Below are positions 9,179 to 17,834 of a stretch of 64,000 bases of DNA, in pieces. Position 1 is the stretch's first letter; each line of letters begins with the position of its first letter. The stretch is from the NCBI RefSeq assembly GCF_016863615.1, contig NZ_BOPF01000003.1, positions 248,001-312,000 on the forward strand, read 5' to 3'. The position numbers and the translations under genes are program-made. The DNA comes from Virgisporangium aliadipatigenens. GTDB taxonomy: Bacteria; Actinomycetota; Actinomycetes; Mycobacteriales; Micromonosporaceae. The notes under the pieces are model-generated. The model was not told where the DNA came from. It searched no databases and worked only from the letters and a program-made list of their open reading frames with translations.

Positions 9179-10070
9179 GCCGGGCCCCGTCGGCGAGCCG
9201 CGCGGTCAGCGCGTCGCACAGTTCGCGCACGCGCGGGTCGATCTCCAGCGGCCGGCGCACCGGCGTCCGCGCCGCGATGTGCGCGAAGTGTCCATTGTGG
9301 ACGGGCATGCCCAGGAATTCGCACAACGCCCGCATCGACCCGGCCGGATCGGCGACCAGCGCGTCGTAGGAGAGCAGGTGCACGTCCGGCCGGGCGTCCA
9401 GCCCCAGCTCGAAGAGGAGCGAGTTGCGCAGGTACCAGAAGAGCGCGGCACCCGTGTGCGGCGTCATGGCGTCGTAGTCGAACGTCCCGACCAGTTCCCG
9501 CGCGGTCGGCGAGAGGCGCTGCCCCTGCCACCCGTCCCCGATCGTGCCGGCGGCCACCGCCCGCAGGGCGTCCACATTGGACGTCCCGAACTTCGCCACC
9601 TCCGAACGCGCCCGGTCGTCGACGTCGCGCCACAGCCACACCGCCCGCCCCGGCACGGGGCCCGCGAGGGCCAGCAGTTCGTCCACGCGGTGCGTGTCGC
9701 ACAGTGGCTTCACCACCACGAACCGGTGCCGGCTGGCCAGCACGGTCGACACCAGCGCCTCCGCGGAACGCAGCCGGAACCGGTGGAACACGCGCCGGTC
9801 GTTCTCGCCGCGCACCTCCACACTCGGGTCGGCCGCGAACCCGCGCAGCAGCATGTTGGTGCCGGAACGCTGCAGCCCCACGACGTACACCGGAACGGCC
9901 TGCCCGGGTGCCACCCCGTGCGCCCGCCGCCAGCGGTGCCGGGCGGCCGCCTCGCGGAGACGTTCGACCGGATCGAGGCGGTCCTCCTCGACCAGCCGGC
10001 GCCACCCCTGGGTACGCAACCAGCGCACATGCCGCCCGATGCGGCGGGTGGTGTACAACAGCGCGGTCAC
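9171..10070 (-). CDS. Sulfotransferase family protein (299 aa)
   Basis: First gene of the leftward operon. A basic N-terminal tail of about 60 residues precedes the PAPS loop VVGLQRSGTNMLLRGF; downstream, VWLWRDVDDRARSEV fits the 3'-phosphate-binding segment. The acceptor is unknown. It is divergent from the GT4 glycosyltransferase gene with only 43 bp between the two starts, so their promoters must overlap. The C-terminal part resembles the other sulfotransferases of the locus only weakly, so these are not recent duplicates. Confidence 0.83.
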   Translation of the reverse strand: MTALLYTTRRIGRHVRWLRTQGWRRLVEEDRLDPVERLREAAARHRWRRAHGVAPGQAVPVYVVGLQRSGTNMLLRGFAADPSVEVRGENDRRVFHRFRLRSAEALVSTVLASRHRFVVVKPLCDTHRVDELLALAGPVPGRAVWLWRDVDDRARSEVAKFGTSNVDALRAVAAGTIGDGWQGQRLSPTARELVGTFDYDAMTPHTGAALFWYLRNSLLFELGLDARPDVHLLSYDALVADPAGSMRALCEFLGMPVHNGHFAHIAARTPVRRPLEIDPRVRELCDALTARLADGARHG

Positions 10071-10113
10071 GGTTCAGATCTTTGCACGCCCGTCGATGTA
10101 CGGTGTGGCACTG

Positions 10114-11346
10114 ATGCGGATCCTGCACGTCAACAAGTTCCTCTATCGGCGCGGCGGCGCCGAGGGATACCTGCTGGACGTCGCCGCGGCGCAGCGTGCC
10201 CGGGGCGACGAGGTGGGTTTCTTCGGCATGGCGCACCCGCTCAACGACGCTCCGCAGCGATTCGCCGCCCACTTCCCGCCGCGGGTCGAGCTGGACCCCG
10301 CGCCGCGCGGGGTGCTCCGCCGCGCCGCCGTCGCCGGCCGGATGGTCTGGTCGCCGCGCAGCCGGCGCGGGCTGGCGCGGACGCTGGCGCAGTTCCGGCC
10401 GGACGTGGTGCACCTGCACAACATCTACCACCAGCTGTCGCCGTCGGTGCTGCGCGCGGCGCGGGCCGCCGGCGTGCCGGCCGTGCTGACCCTGCACGAC
10501 TACAAGCTCGCCTGCCCCAACTACCGCCTGCTGGCCGGCGGCCGGATCTGCGACGCGTGCGTCACCGGCGGTCCCTGGCAGGCCGCCCGCCGCCGGTGCA
10601 AGGACGGCTCCCTCGGGCAGAGCGCCCTGCTGGCCGGCGAGTCCTGGCTGCACCGCGCGCTGGCGGCGTACGGGCCGGTGGCGGCGTTCCTGGCGCCCAG
10701 CCGGTTCCTCGCCGACGTGATGCGCCGCGCCGGCGTCTTCCCCGAACGGCTGCGGGTGCTGCCGCTGTTCGTCGAGCCCGGCCCGGGCAAGGAGCGGCCG
10801 GGCGGCGGGGTCGTCTACGCCGGGCGGCTGTCGCCGGAGAAGGGCGTCGACACGCTGATCGAGGCGGTCGGCCGGCTCGACGGCGGCACGCTCGACATCG
10901 CCGGCGAGGGCCCCTCCCGCGCCGAGCTGCAGGCGCTCGCCGGGGAGGTGGCGCCCGGCCGGGTCCGCTTCCACGGCCGCCTCGCCCGGGCCGACCTGCA
11001 CGCGCTGATCCGGACGGCGGCGGTCGCGGCGGTCCCGTCGCGCTGGCACGAAAACGCGCCGCTGGCGGTGCTGGAGGCGTTCGCCTGCGGGGTGCCGGTC
11101 GTGGCGACGTCCCTCGGCGGCCTGCCCGAACTGGTCCGCGACGGCGTCGACGGCGCGATCGTGCCGCCCGCGGACCCGGACGCGCTGGCCGCCGCGCTCG
11201 GCGGGCTGCTCCGCGACCCGGACCGGGCGCTGGCACTGGGCCGTGCCGGCCGCGACCTGGTCGCGCGGGACTTCACGCCCGACGCGCACCTGGCCCGCCT
11301 GGACGCCGTGTACGCCGAGGTGCGCCACGCCGGGGCACGCCGGTGA
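10114..11346 (+). CDS. GT4-family glycosyltransferase
   Basis: GT-B fold retaining glycosyltransferase of 410 residues. The N-terminal acceptor half begins MRILHVNKFLYRRGGAEGY with the Gly-rich loop of GT4 enzymes and contains VHLHNIYHQLSPSV. The C-terminal nucleotide-sugar half has VVYAGRLSPEKGVDTLIEAV and the ENAPLAVLEAFACGVPVVAT segment with the conserved E-x7-E pattern. No transmembrane helix. It opens the rightward operon and is followed by two sulfotransferases; it probably builds the saccharide that they sulfate. ATG at 10096 is a possible alternative start; neither start has a strong ribosome-binding site, and a short or absent leader is likely given the 43-bp divergent gap. Confidence 0.88.
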   Translation: MRILHVNKFLYRRGGAEGYLLDVAAAQRARGDEVGFFGMAHPLNDAPQRFAAHFPPRVELDPAPRGVLRRAAVAGRMVWSPRSRRGLARTLAQFRPDVVHLHNIYHQLSPSVLRAARAAGVPAVLTLHDYKLACPNYRLLAGGRICDACVTGGPWQAARRRCKDGSLGQSALLAGESWLHRALAAYGPVAAFLAPSRFLADVMRRAGVFPERLRVLPLFVEPGPGKERPGGGVVYAGRLSPEKGVDTLIEAVGRLDGGTLDIAGEGPSRAELQALAGEVAPGRVRFHGRLARADLHALIRTAAVAAVPSRWHENAPLAVLEAFACGVPVVATSLGGLPELVRDGVDGAIVPPADPDALAAALGGLLRDPDRALALGRAGRDLVARDFTPDAHLARLDAVYAEVRHAGARR

Positions 11347-11363
11347 CGGGGGGAGGTGCGCCC

Positions 11364-12341
11364 GTGCGGGTGCTGTACGTGGCCGGGACCGGCCGCAGCG
11401 GATCGACGCTGGTGGCGGCGATGCTGGGGCAGCTGCGCGGGGCGTTCGCGGCCGGCGAGGTGCGCTACGTCTGGCAGCGCGGCCTCGCCGACGGCCGCCC
11501 GTGCGGCTGCGGCACCCCGGTCCCCGACTGTCCCGTGTGGACGGACATCCTGACCGCCCCGCCCGCTGTGTCTGCCGCGACCGCGGTGTCCGCCGCGCCC
11601 GCCGGGGTCGCCTCACCCGCCGCGCCACCCGACGCGGCCGTCGCGGCGGCGTTCGGGGAGCGGCTGCGGCTGAGACTGCGGCTGCGTCGGTTGCCGCTGT
11701 TCCTGTGGCGGCGCGTCACCGGTCGCCCGCCCGTGCCGCCGCACCCGGACGACGCCGCCCTCGCCGCCCTCTACACCGCCGTCGCGGCGCGCACCGGCGC
11801 CGACGTGGTGATCGACTCCTCGAAGCTCCCGCCGTACGGGGCACTGCTCGGCGCGCTGCCCGGCATCGAGCTGAAGGTGCTCCACCTGGTGCGCGACCCG
11901 CGCGCGGCGGCGTTCTCGTGGGGGCGCCGGCGCGGACTCGACGGCGCGTCCGACCCGACCCGGATGGACCGGCCGTCACCGCTGCGTTCCGCCGCGCTCT
12001 GGCTCTGTTGGAACGTCGCCGCGCGGCTGTTCTGGCGCGGCGACGCCTACCTGCGGGTGCGCTACGAGGAGCTGTGCGCCGACCCGGGCGGGACGGTGCG
12101 GCGCGTCGCGACGTTCGCGGGGCTGCCGACGGGGCCGCTGCCGTTCACGGCACCGGGGGTGATCGATCTCGCGGTCACGCACACGGTCGCGGGCAACCCC
12201 GCCCGGCACCGCACCGGACCGGTGGCCGTGCGCGTCGACGACGAGTGGCGCGACGGCCTGTCGAGGCGGTCGTTCGCGCTGGTCACCGCCGTGTGCGCGG
12301 CCGCGCTCGGGCCGTTCGGCTACCGGGTGCGGCGCCGATGA
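11364..12341 (+). CDS. Sulfotransferase (325 aa)
   Basis: PAPS-dependent sulfotransferase with the binding loop AGTGRSGSTLVAAMLG right at the N-terminus and a second motif HLVRDPRAAAFSWGRRR. I chose GTG 11364 because GGGAGG sits 7 bp upstream; a GTG at 11343 overlapping the previous stop is also possible. A Cys-rich CGCGTPVPDCPVW segment near residues 45-58 is typical of a group of actinobacterial sulfotransferases, and an Ala-rich insert follows it. Its last base pairs overlap the next gene (ATGA), so the two sulfotransferases are probably made together. Confidence 0.85.
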   Translation: MRVLYVAGTGRSGSTLVAAMLGQLRGAFAAGEVRYVWQRGLADGRPCGCGTPVPDCPVWTDILTAPPAVSAATAVSAAPAGVASPAAPPDAAVAAAFGERLRLRLRLRRLPLFLWRRVTGRPPVPPHPDDAALAALYTAVAARTGADVVIDSSKLPPYGALLGALPGIELKVLHLVRDPRAAAFSWGRRRGLDGASDPTRMDRPSPLRSAALWLCWNVAARLFWRGDAYLRVRYEELCADPGGTVRRVATFAGLPTGPLPFTAPGVIDLAVTHTVAGNPARHRTGPVAVRVDDEWRDGLSRRSFALVTAVCAAALGPFGYRVRRR

Positions 12342-13231
12342 GCCTCGCCGCCGTCATCGGCACCGGGCGCTGCGGCTCCAGCCTCGTGCAGGAACTGCTC
12401 TGCCGCCACCCGTCCACCGGCTTCGTGTCCGGCCTGGACGACAAGCTTCCCCGCCTCAACCTCACCGGCCGGTGGAACGGCGCGCTCTACCGCCGTTCGG
12501 CGCCCCGCCCGTCCGGCATGACGTCGCTGTCGCACAGCCGCCGCCTCCTCGAACGCGGCCGCCTGCGGGTCGCCCCGTCCGAGGCCTACGCCCTGCTGGA
12601 GCGGCACGTGTGCGCCGGCTACGGCCGGCCCTGCCGGGACCTGCTGGCCGCCGACCTGACCCCGCACGCCGCGGCCCGCCTCCGGTCCTTTGTGGACGAT
12701 CGGCTCCGGGCCCAGCGCTGCGACCTGCTCCTCCAGCACGTCACGGGGTGGCCGAGGACGGGTTGGCTGCGTACGGCGTTCCCTCGGATGAAGGTGGTGA
12801 ACGTCGTCCGCGACGGGCGCGCGGTGGCCGCGTCGTGGCTACGCATGGGTTGGTGGGACGGGTGGCGCGGCCCGGACGCCTGGATCTACGGCCCGCTGCC
12901 GGCGGACCTGCGGCGGGAGTGGGAGGAGTCCGGCCGCTCCTTCGTCGTGCTGGCCGGCCTCGGCTGGCGGATGCTCACCGACGCCGCGACCGCCGCCCGC
13001 GCCGCCGCGCCGGAGGGCAGCTGGCTGGACGTGCGCTACGAGGACCTGATCGCCGAACCGCGCAAGGAGACGGCGCGGATGCTGGAGTTCCTCGGCCTGG
13101 AGTGGACGCCGGCGTTCGAACGCGGCTTCGCCCGCTACCGCTTCGAGCAGGGCCGGCGCGAGGCGTGGCGGGACGAGCTGAGCCCGGCCCAGATCGCCGA
13201 GCTGGAACGCACCCTCGATTCCTACACCTGA
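12338..13231 (+). CDS. Sulfotransferase (297 aa)
   Basis: Fourth sulfotransferase of the locus. The N-terminal loop VIGTGRCGSSLVQELLCRHP binds the 5'-phosphosulfate, and VVNVVRDGRAVAASWLRMGWW fits the 3'-phosphate segment. It starts at the ATGA overlap with the preceding sulfotransferase. The last codons are part of an 18-bp tandem duplication (13217-13251), in which the first copy ends in the TGA stop. Function in the same pathway as the GT4 enzyme is inferred from coupling only. Confidence 0.85.
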   Translation: MSLAAVIGTGRCGSSLVQELLCRHPSTGFVSGLDDKLPRLNLTGRWNGALYRRSAPRPSGMTSLSHSRRLLERGRLRVAPSEAYALLERHVCAGYGRPCRDLLAADLTPHAAARLRSFVDDRLRAQRCDLLLQHVTGWPRTGWLRTAFPRMKVVNVVRDGRAVAASWLRMGWWDGWRGPDAWIYGPLPADLRREWEESGRSFVVLAGLGWRMLTDAATAARAAAPEGSWLDVRYEDLIAEPRKETARMLEFLGLEWTPAFERGFARYRFEQGRREAWRDELSPAQIAELERTLDSYT

Positions 13232-13251
13232 ACTGATTCCTACATTTGAAC
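13217..13251. repeat. Tandem 18-bp direct repeat across a stop codon
   Basis: GATTCCTACACCTGAAC (13217-13233) is repeated as GATTCCTACATTTGAAC (13235-13251), 15 of 17 bases identical with an 18-bp period. The first copy encodes the C-terminal Asp-Ser-Tyr-Thr and the stop of the sulfotransferase; the second is non-coding. It looks like a slippage duplication. Confidence 0.8.
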
Positions 13252-13288
13252 GTATCCAGCGCGAGCGCCGGCACCCTAATGTCCGCGC

Positions 13289-15154
13289 ATGCGCGCCAGG
13301 AGCCTGTGGACCGCACTCGTCCCGCTGATCGCCGTAGCCGCCTTCTCCCAGGGGGCGGCGGCCGCCGGGACAGTGCCGGAGATCGTCGTCGCCGACGGGG
13401 TGACGCAGCCCGTCTTCGGCTACGCCGACGCCGTCCGCGAACGCCTCTTCGTCGAGTCGACGTTCGACAGCGACAGCGACGGGCTGCGCGACATCATCGC
13501 GTTCGACGTGATGCGCCCGCGCGCCACCGAGCAGGGCCTCAAGGTGCCCGTGGTGATGGACGCCAGCCCGTACTACTCCACGCTGTGCCGGGGCAACGAC
13601 TCCGAGTGCAAGGCGGACGTCGACGGCGACGGGCTGCTCGACAGGTGGCCGCTCTTCTACGACAACTACTTCGTGCCGCGCGGCTACGCGGTGATCCTGC
13701 TGGACATGGTCGGCACCAACAACTCCACCGGCTGCCCGACCACGAACGCCAACCAGGACAACCTCTCCGCCAAGCAGGCGATCAACTGGCTCAACGGCCG
13801 CGCCACGGCCCGCAACGCCGCCGGCGAGGTCGTGACGGCCGACTGGCACAACGGCAGGACGGGGATGATCGGCAAGTCGTACGACGGTTCCCTGGCGATG
13901 GCCACCGCCGTCACCGGCGTCGAGGGGCTGACCACGATCGTCCCGATCAGCGGGCCCACCGAGTACTACGACTACGTGCGCAGCAACGGCGTCGTGACGC
14001 GCGGCAACAGCTACGTCTCGTACCTGGCGAACGTCGTCACCAACCCGGACCGGCGCGACTACTGCGCACCGGTGCGCGACGCGCTGGGTGCCGCCGACGG
14101 CGACGAGACCGGCGACTACACCGCCTTCTGGAACGAGCGCAGCTACGTCAAGAAGGTGCCGAACCAGCGCGCGAGCGTGCTGCTGTACCACGGCGTCAAC
14201 GACGACAACGTGCGCGCCGACCACTTCAGCAAGTACTGGTACGCCCTCGCGGAGAACAACGTGCCGCGCAAGCTGTGGCTGTCCCAGGAGGGGCACGTCG
14301 ACCCGTTCGACTCGCGGCGCGCGGTGTGGGTGCGCACGCTGCACCGCTGGTTCGACTTCTGGCTGCACGGCGTCCCGAACGGCATCATGGACGAGCCCCG
14401 CGTCGACCTCGAACGCGCCGCCGACGTGTGGGAGACGCACGCCGACTGGCCCGTTCCGGGCAGCACCGGCACCGAGGTCTTCCTCCAGCCCACCGGCCGG
14501 GTCGGACTGGTGCCCGCGGCGGCCAACGCGACGGCCGGCTTCCAGGACAGCCCGACGCAGTCGCAGGCCACGATGATCGGCAACCCGGACGCGGTGCAGC
14601 CCAACCGGCTGGCGTTCCTCTCCGCCCCGCTGACCGCCCCGTTGCACATCTCCGGCACCCCCGAACTGAAGCTGCGCGCCTCGGCCGACAAGACCGACAC
14701 CAACTTCGGCGTGATTCTGGTCGACTACGGAACGGCCGAACGGGTCAACCACCGCGCCTCCGGCGAGGGCATCGTCACGCTGTCCACAGAGGACTGCTGG
14801 GGGCTGGGCAGCGCCACCGACGACCCCTGCTACCGGCAGACGCAGAAGCGGGTGGCCACCTCGGACGTGGAGGTGGTGACCAAGGGCATCATGGACGCCC
14901 AGAACAGGCAGTCGATCCGGGTCGCGGTGCCGCTGACGCCCGGCGAGCTGGCCAACTACAGCTTCCCGCTGCTGCCGGAGGACTACGTGTTCGCACCCGG
15001 GCACCGGATCGGCGTCATCGTGGTGGGCAGCTACCCGCAGTACTCCAGCCAGGCCGACCAGACCCGGGCGAACATCTCGCTGCAACTGCGTTCGAGCCGG
15101 ATCGTGCTGCCGGTCGTCGGCGGAACGGCGGCGGCGCACGCGGCGGGCATCTGA
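13289..15154 (+). CDS. Secreted CocE/NonD-family (S15-type) alpha/beta hydrolase
   Basis: Exported hydrolase of 621 residues with a signal peptide (about residues 1-26, ending AAAAG). The alpha/beta-hydrolase part holds the nucleophile elbow GMIGKSYDGS, an acid region HGVNDDNVRADHF and the catalytic histidine in EGHVDPF. The C-terminal X-Pro dipeptidyl-peptidase jelly-roll domain covers about residues 370-600. The family includes cocaine esterase and Xaa-Pro dipeptidyl peptidases; the natural substrate is uncertain. A DSDSDGL/DVDGDGL Asp-rich pair near residues 55 and 110 may bind calcium. No convincing ribosome-binding site lies before the ATG. Confidence 0.87.
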   Translation: MRARSLWTALVPLIAVAAFSQGAAAAGTVPEIVVADGVTQPVFGYADAVRERLFVESTFDSDSDGLRDIIAFDVMRPRATEQGLKVPVVMDASPYYSTLCRGNDSECKADVDGDGLLDRWPLFYDNYFVPRGYAVILLDMVGTNNSTGCPTTNANQDNLSAKQAINWLNGRATARNAAGEVVTADWHNGRTGMIGKSYDGSLAMATAVTGVEGLTTIVPISGPTEYYDYVRSNGVVTRGNSYVSYLANVVTNPDRRDYCAPVRDALGAADGDETGDYTAFWNERSYVKKVPNQRASVLLYHGVNDDNVRADHFSKYWYALAENNVPRKLWLSQEGHVDPFDSRRAVWVRTLHRWFDFWLHGVPNGIMDEPRVDLERAADVWETHADWPVPGSTGTEVFLQPTGRVGLVPAAANATAGFQDSPTQSQATMIGNPDAVQPNRLAFLSAPLTAPLHISGTPELKLRASADKTDTNFGVILVDYGTAERVNHRASGEGIVTLSTEDCWGLGSATDDPCYRQTQKRVATSDVEVVTKGIMDAQNRQSIRVAVPLTPGELANYSFPLLPEDYVFAPGHRIGVIVVGSYPQYSSQADQTRANISLQLRSSRIVLPVVGGTAAAHAAGI

Positions 15155-15174
15155 GGCCGTAGAGTCCGTTCCCG

Positions 15175-15771
15175 ATGAACAGCGGCTTCCTCGACACCGG
15201 CCGGCCCCCGTTCTGGTGGACCATGGTCGGCGCCCTGGTGGCCGGCCTCGTCCTGGCGCTCGCGCTCACCTACGTGGTGGTGCGCGAGCCGGAGCCGAGG
15301 GCCGCCGGCACGGCGGTGGCGCCCCCGCCGCCGAGCTTCACCCCGGAGACGGCCTCGTCCGCTCCCGCCCCGAGCGCCGTCCCGACGAGTCGCGGGCCCG
15401 ACCTCGACCGCGCGCTCGCCGGCACCTGGGTCGGCTCGTACCGCTGCCGCCAGGGCCGCACCGGCATCACGATCGTGATCACGCCGGTGGTCAACGGCAG
15501 GTTCCGGGCGACGTCCAAGTTCTACGCCGTGCCGGACAACCCGGGCGTCCCCTCTGGGGAGACCGTGATGGTCGGCGTCCGTTCGGCGACGACCGTCATG
15601 CTCGCCGGCGAACGCTGGATCACCCGGCCCAGCGGCTGGACCTGGGTCGACATGGTCTTCGAACTGAGCGAACCGGCACCCCGGCACCTGGAGGGCCGGA
15701 TGGCGGACGAGGAGTGCGGCGCGATCGTGCTCGACAAGCAGAACGACGACTGGACCGACCCGCCGGTCTGA
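15175..15771 (+). CDS. Membrane-anchored hypothetical protein (198 aa)
   Basis: I do not recognise a named family. One N-terminal membrane helix (residues 14-36, WWTMVGALVAGLVLALALTY) leads to a Pro/Ser/Ala-rich linker and an extracytoplasmic beta-rich domain from about residue 80, beginning LAGTWVGSYRCRQG. Two cysteines (near 92 and 182) could form a disulfide. The GTWxGSYxC opening resembles small lipocalin-like or serine/threonine-kinase-associated sensor domains of actinomycetes. It starts 20 bp after the hydrolase gene, so the two may be co-transcribed. Confidence 0.7.
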   Translation: MNSGFLDTGRPPFWWTMVGALVAGLVLALALTYVVVREPEPRAAGTAVAPPPPSFTPETASSAPAPSAVPTSRGPDLDRALAGTWVGSYRCRQGRTGITIVITPVVNGRFRATSKFYAVPDNPGVPSGETVMVGVRSATTVMLAGERWITRPSGWTWVDMVFELSEPAPRHLEGRMADEECGAIVLDKQNDDWTDPPV

Positions 15772-15831
15772 GCCCGCGCACACGGATTTGTTAGGCTTTC
15801 CGCGCATGTCGGGGCCAGGGGAGCGGCACAC

Positions 15832-16431
15832 GTGGAGCCAACGCAGACCAACGCCGTTCCCGTCCGTGACCGGATCTTCACCCTCGCCAATTGCGTGAGC
15901 TTCGCCCGGCTGCTGGGCGTGCCGATCTTCCTGTACCTCTTCTTCGTCGCCGACGCCCCGGTCGCCGCCGTCGGTGTGCTCATGGTCGGCGGCACCACGG
16001 ACTGGATCGACGGCTGGTTGGCCCGCCGGATGAAGCAGGTCAGCCGGCTCGGTGAGCTGCTGGACCCGTTCGCCGACCGGCTGTACATCGCCGCGACGGT
16101 GGTGGCGTTCACGGTGCGGGGGGTGCTGCCATGGTGGTTCACCGGCGCGCTGCTCGTGCGGGAGGTCACCGTCGGTGTCGGGCTGGCGGCGCTGCGTTCG
16201 TTGGGCTACCAGCCGTTCCGGGTGCACTACGTGGGCAAGACGGCGACGTTCCTGCTGCTGGCGGCGTTCCCGCTGCTGCTGCTCGCCGACGCGGTACCGG
16301 CCACCTGGGACGTGTCGCACGCCGCGGGATGGTCGCTCGCCTGGTGGGGCATCGTCCTGTACTGGGTGGCCGCCGCGTTCTACCTCTTCCAGGTGGTGGA
16401 CCTGGCCAGGAAACGTGAGGTGGCGACGTGA
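15832..16431 (+). CDS. CDP-alcohol phosphatidyltransferase (PgsA-like)
   Basis: Integral membrane enzyme that joins a CDP-activated lipid (usually CDP-diacylglycerol) to an alcohol such as glycerol phosphate. The full family signature DG-x2-AR-x8-G-x3-D-x3-D is present (D60 G61, A64 R65, G74, D78, D82) in a 199-residue protein with about six membrane helices. GTG at 15832 has GGGGAG upstream. Corresponds by position to Rv1822 (pgsA2) in M. tuberculosis; its true alcohol substrate is not settled. The next gene overlaps by 4 bp (GTGA). Confidence 0.9.
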   Translation: MEPTQTNAVPVRDRIFTLANCVSFARLLGVPIFLYLFFVADAPVAAVGVLMVGGTTDWIDGWLARRMKQVSRLGELLDPFADRLYIAATVVAFTVRGVLPWWFTGALLVREVTVGVGLAALRSLGYQPFRVHYVGKTATFLLLAAFPLLLLADAVPATWDVSHAAGWSLAWWGIVLYWVAAAFYLFQVVDLARKREVAT

Positions 16432-17834
16432 GCAGCCCGCCGCCGGACGATGCGGAGGTCACGCGCCCGCTGCCGCGCCCGGACGCGTCCCCGCCGCCGG
16501 ACCCGGAGACCACCGTCGCGCTGCCCCGCCCGGACGAGCCGCCGGCGGCGTCCGATCCGCAGGACGATCCGCAAGCCACCCGCCCGCTGCCGCGCCCGGA
16601 AGCCCCAGCGGCCGACCCCTCCCCGGCCGATTCTTCCCCGGCCGACAACGTGGCCGACGTCGAGCCGGTCCGGCCGTGGCCGCACGCGGAAGAGCCCGGG
16701 CACCCGCCCGCCGATCAGGCCGGTGACCGGACCGGCGAGAAGGCCGCGGACGATGCGCCCGCCGAGCAGGCCGTGAGCCGGGCGCACGACGCCCCCGTAT
16801 CGCAGGCCGCGGGCCCGGCGGAGCACCTGGCGGCCGCGGATCCGGCGGAGCACCCGGCCGCCGCGGACCCGGCGGAGCACCCGGCCGCCGCGAAGCACTT
16901 CGAGCGGGCGACCGACACGGCCGGGGACGAGCAGCCCGACGCCAAGCCCGCCCGCCCGCGACCCTCCGTCTCGATCGACCTGCTCGCCGACCTGTTCCGC
17001 AACCCGCTCGACCCGGGCTACGAGGCCGCCGCCCGCCGCCGGGCCGAACGCGGCGAGCCACCCGCCTGGGCCCGGCGCGGCGGCCGGGCGGTCCGCACGG
17101 TCGCGCTGGTGCTGGTCGGGTTCCTCCTCGTGGTCGCCTATCAACAGGTGGTGGCGAGCGAGCCGCAGACCACCCAGGCCCGCGACGACCTGGCCAAGGA
17201 GGTCGCCGACCGGCGCGCCGAGGCGGACGGGCTGGCCAAGGACGCCGAACGCCTGCGCGGCGACGTCAACCGCCGCCGCGACGAGGCGCTGGCCGCCGAC
17301 CCGGAGCTGGCCCGGCTGCGCGACCTCGAGGCCCGGGCCGGCCTCACGAGGATGACCGGCGACGGGGCGATGGTGAAGCTTTCGCCGGCCGCCGCCAAAC
17401 GCGACCCGGTGACCGGCCAGACGGCGGAGGAGGACCCGGGGCGGGTGCTCGACCGCGACCTCCAGGAGATCGTCAACGCCCTGTGGCAGCTGCACGCCGA
17501 GGCCATCGCGATCAACGGACAGCGGCTGACCGCCACGTCCACGATCCGTTCGGCCGGCGGCGCCATCCTGGTCGACTTCCGGCCGGTCACACCCCCCTAC
17601 GAGGTGTCGGCCATCGGACCGGACGACCTGGACAAGAAGATGTCCTCGTCGGCGACCGGCAGGAAGTTCCAGCGTTTCGCCAGCCTGTACGGGATGCAGT
17701 TCGAGGTCCGGGCGCGGGAGGGGCTGGTGCTGCCGGCCGGTGCCGACCCGGGGCTGCGATACGCTACCCCGCCGCCGCAGCCGTCCCCCTCGGCTCCGGT
17801 GTCGCCGTCTACGTCACCCTCGGGAGGGAGATGA
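16428..17834 (+). CDS. DUF881 membrane protein with long acidic N-terminal tail
   Basis: A 468-residue protein. Residues 1-200 are a disordered, Pro/Ala/Glu-rich cytoplasmic tail with repeated TRPLPRP/TVALPRP motifs and three copies of a 9-residue unit. One membrane helix (about 223-243, TVALVLVGFLLVVAYQQVV) follows, then a coiled coil and the DUF881 domain facing outside. Members of this pair flank a small basic protein next to gcvH in most actinobacteria, and a role in the cell envelope or division has been proposed. Equivalent to Rv1823. The tail is far longer than in mycobacteria. Confidence 0.85.
   Translation: MSSPPPDDAEVTRPLPRPDASPPPDPETTVALPRPDEPPAASDPQDDPQATRPLPRPEAPAADPSPADSSPADNVADVEPVRPWPHAEEPGHPPADQAGDRTGEKAADDAPAEQAVSRAHDAPVSQAAGPAEHLAAADPAEHPAAADPAEHPAAAKHFERATDTAGDEQPDAKPARPRPSVSIDLLADLFRNPLDPGYEAAARRRAERGEPPAWARRGGRAVRTVALVLVGFLLVVAYQQVVASEPQTTQARDDLAKEVADRRAEADGLAKDAERLRGDVNRRRDEALAADPELARLRDLEARAGLTRMTGDGAMVKLSPAAAKRDPVTGQTAEEDPGRVLDRDLQEIVNALWQLHAEAIAINGQRLTATSTIRSAGGAILVDFRPVTPPYEVSAIGPDDLDKKMSSSATGRKFQRFASLYGMQFEVRAREGLVLPAGADPGLRYATPPPQPSPSAPVSPSTSPSGGR
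16815..16895. repeat. Three tandem 27-bp coding repeats
   Basis: Three head-to-tail 27-bp units (16815, 16842, 16869) encode PAEH(L/P)AAAD/K within the disordered tail of the DUF881 protein. The second and third units differ at only two positions, which points to recent expansion. Confidence 0.9.

Noticed and set aside
10071-10113. Promoters in the 43-bp divergent gap of the sulfation locus
   Set aside because: TTGCAC and TACGGT are visible, but the spacing (11 bp) is too short to call.
8842-11628. 928-codon minus-strand frame across the sulfotransferase and GT4 genes
   Set aside because: It crosses a divergent promoter and three recognisable genes, and its translation is Arg/Pro/Gly-rich without domains.
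13246-13280. TTGAAC ... CCTAAT as promoter of the CocE-type hydrolase
   Set aside because: Spacing of 23 bp is outside the normal range.
12839-15139. 766-codon minus-strand frame opposite the CocE-type hydrolase
   Set aside because: No domain or ribosome-binding site; shadow frame.
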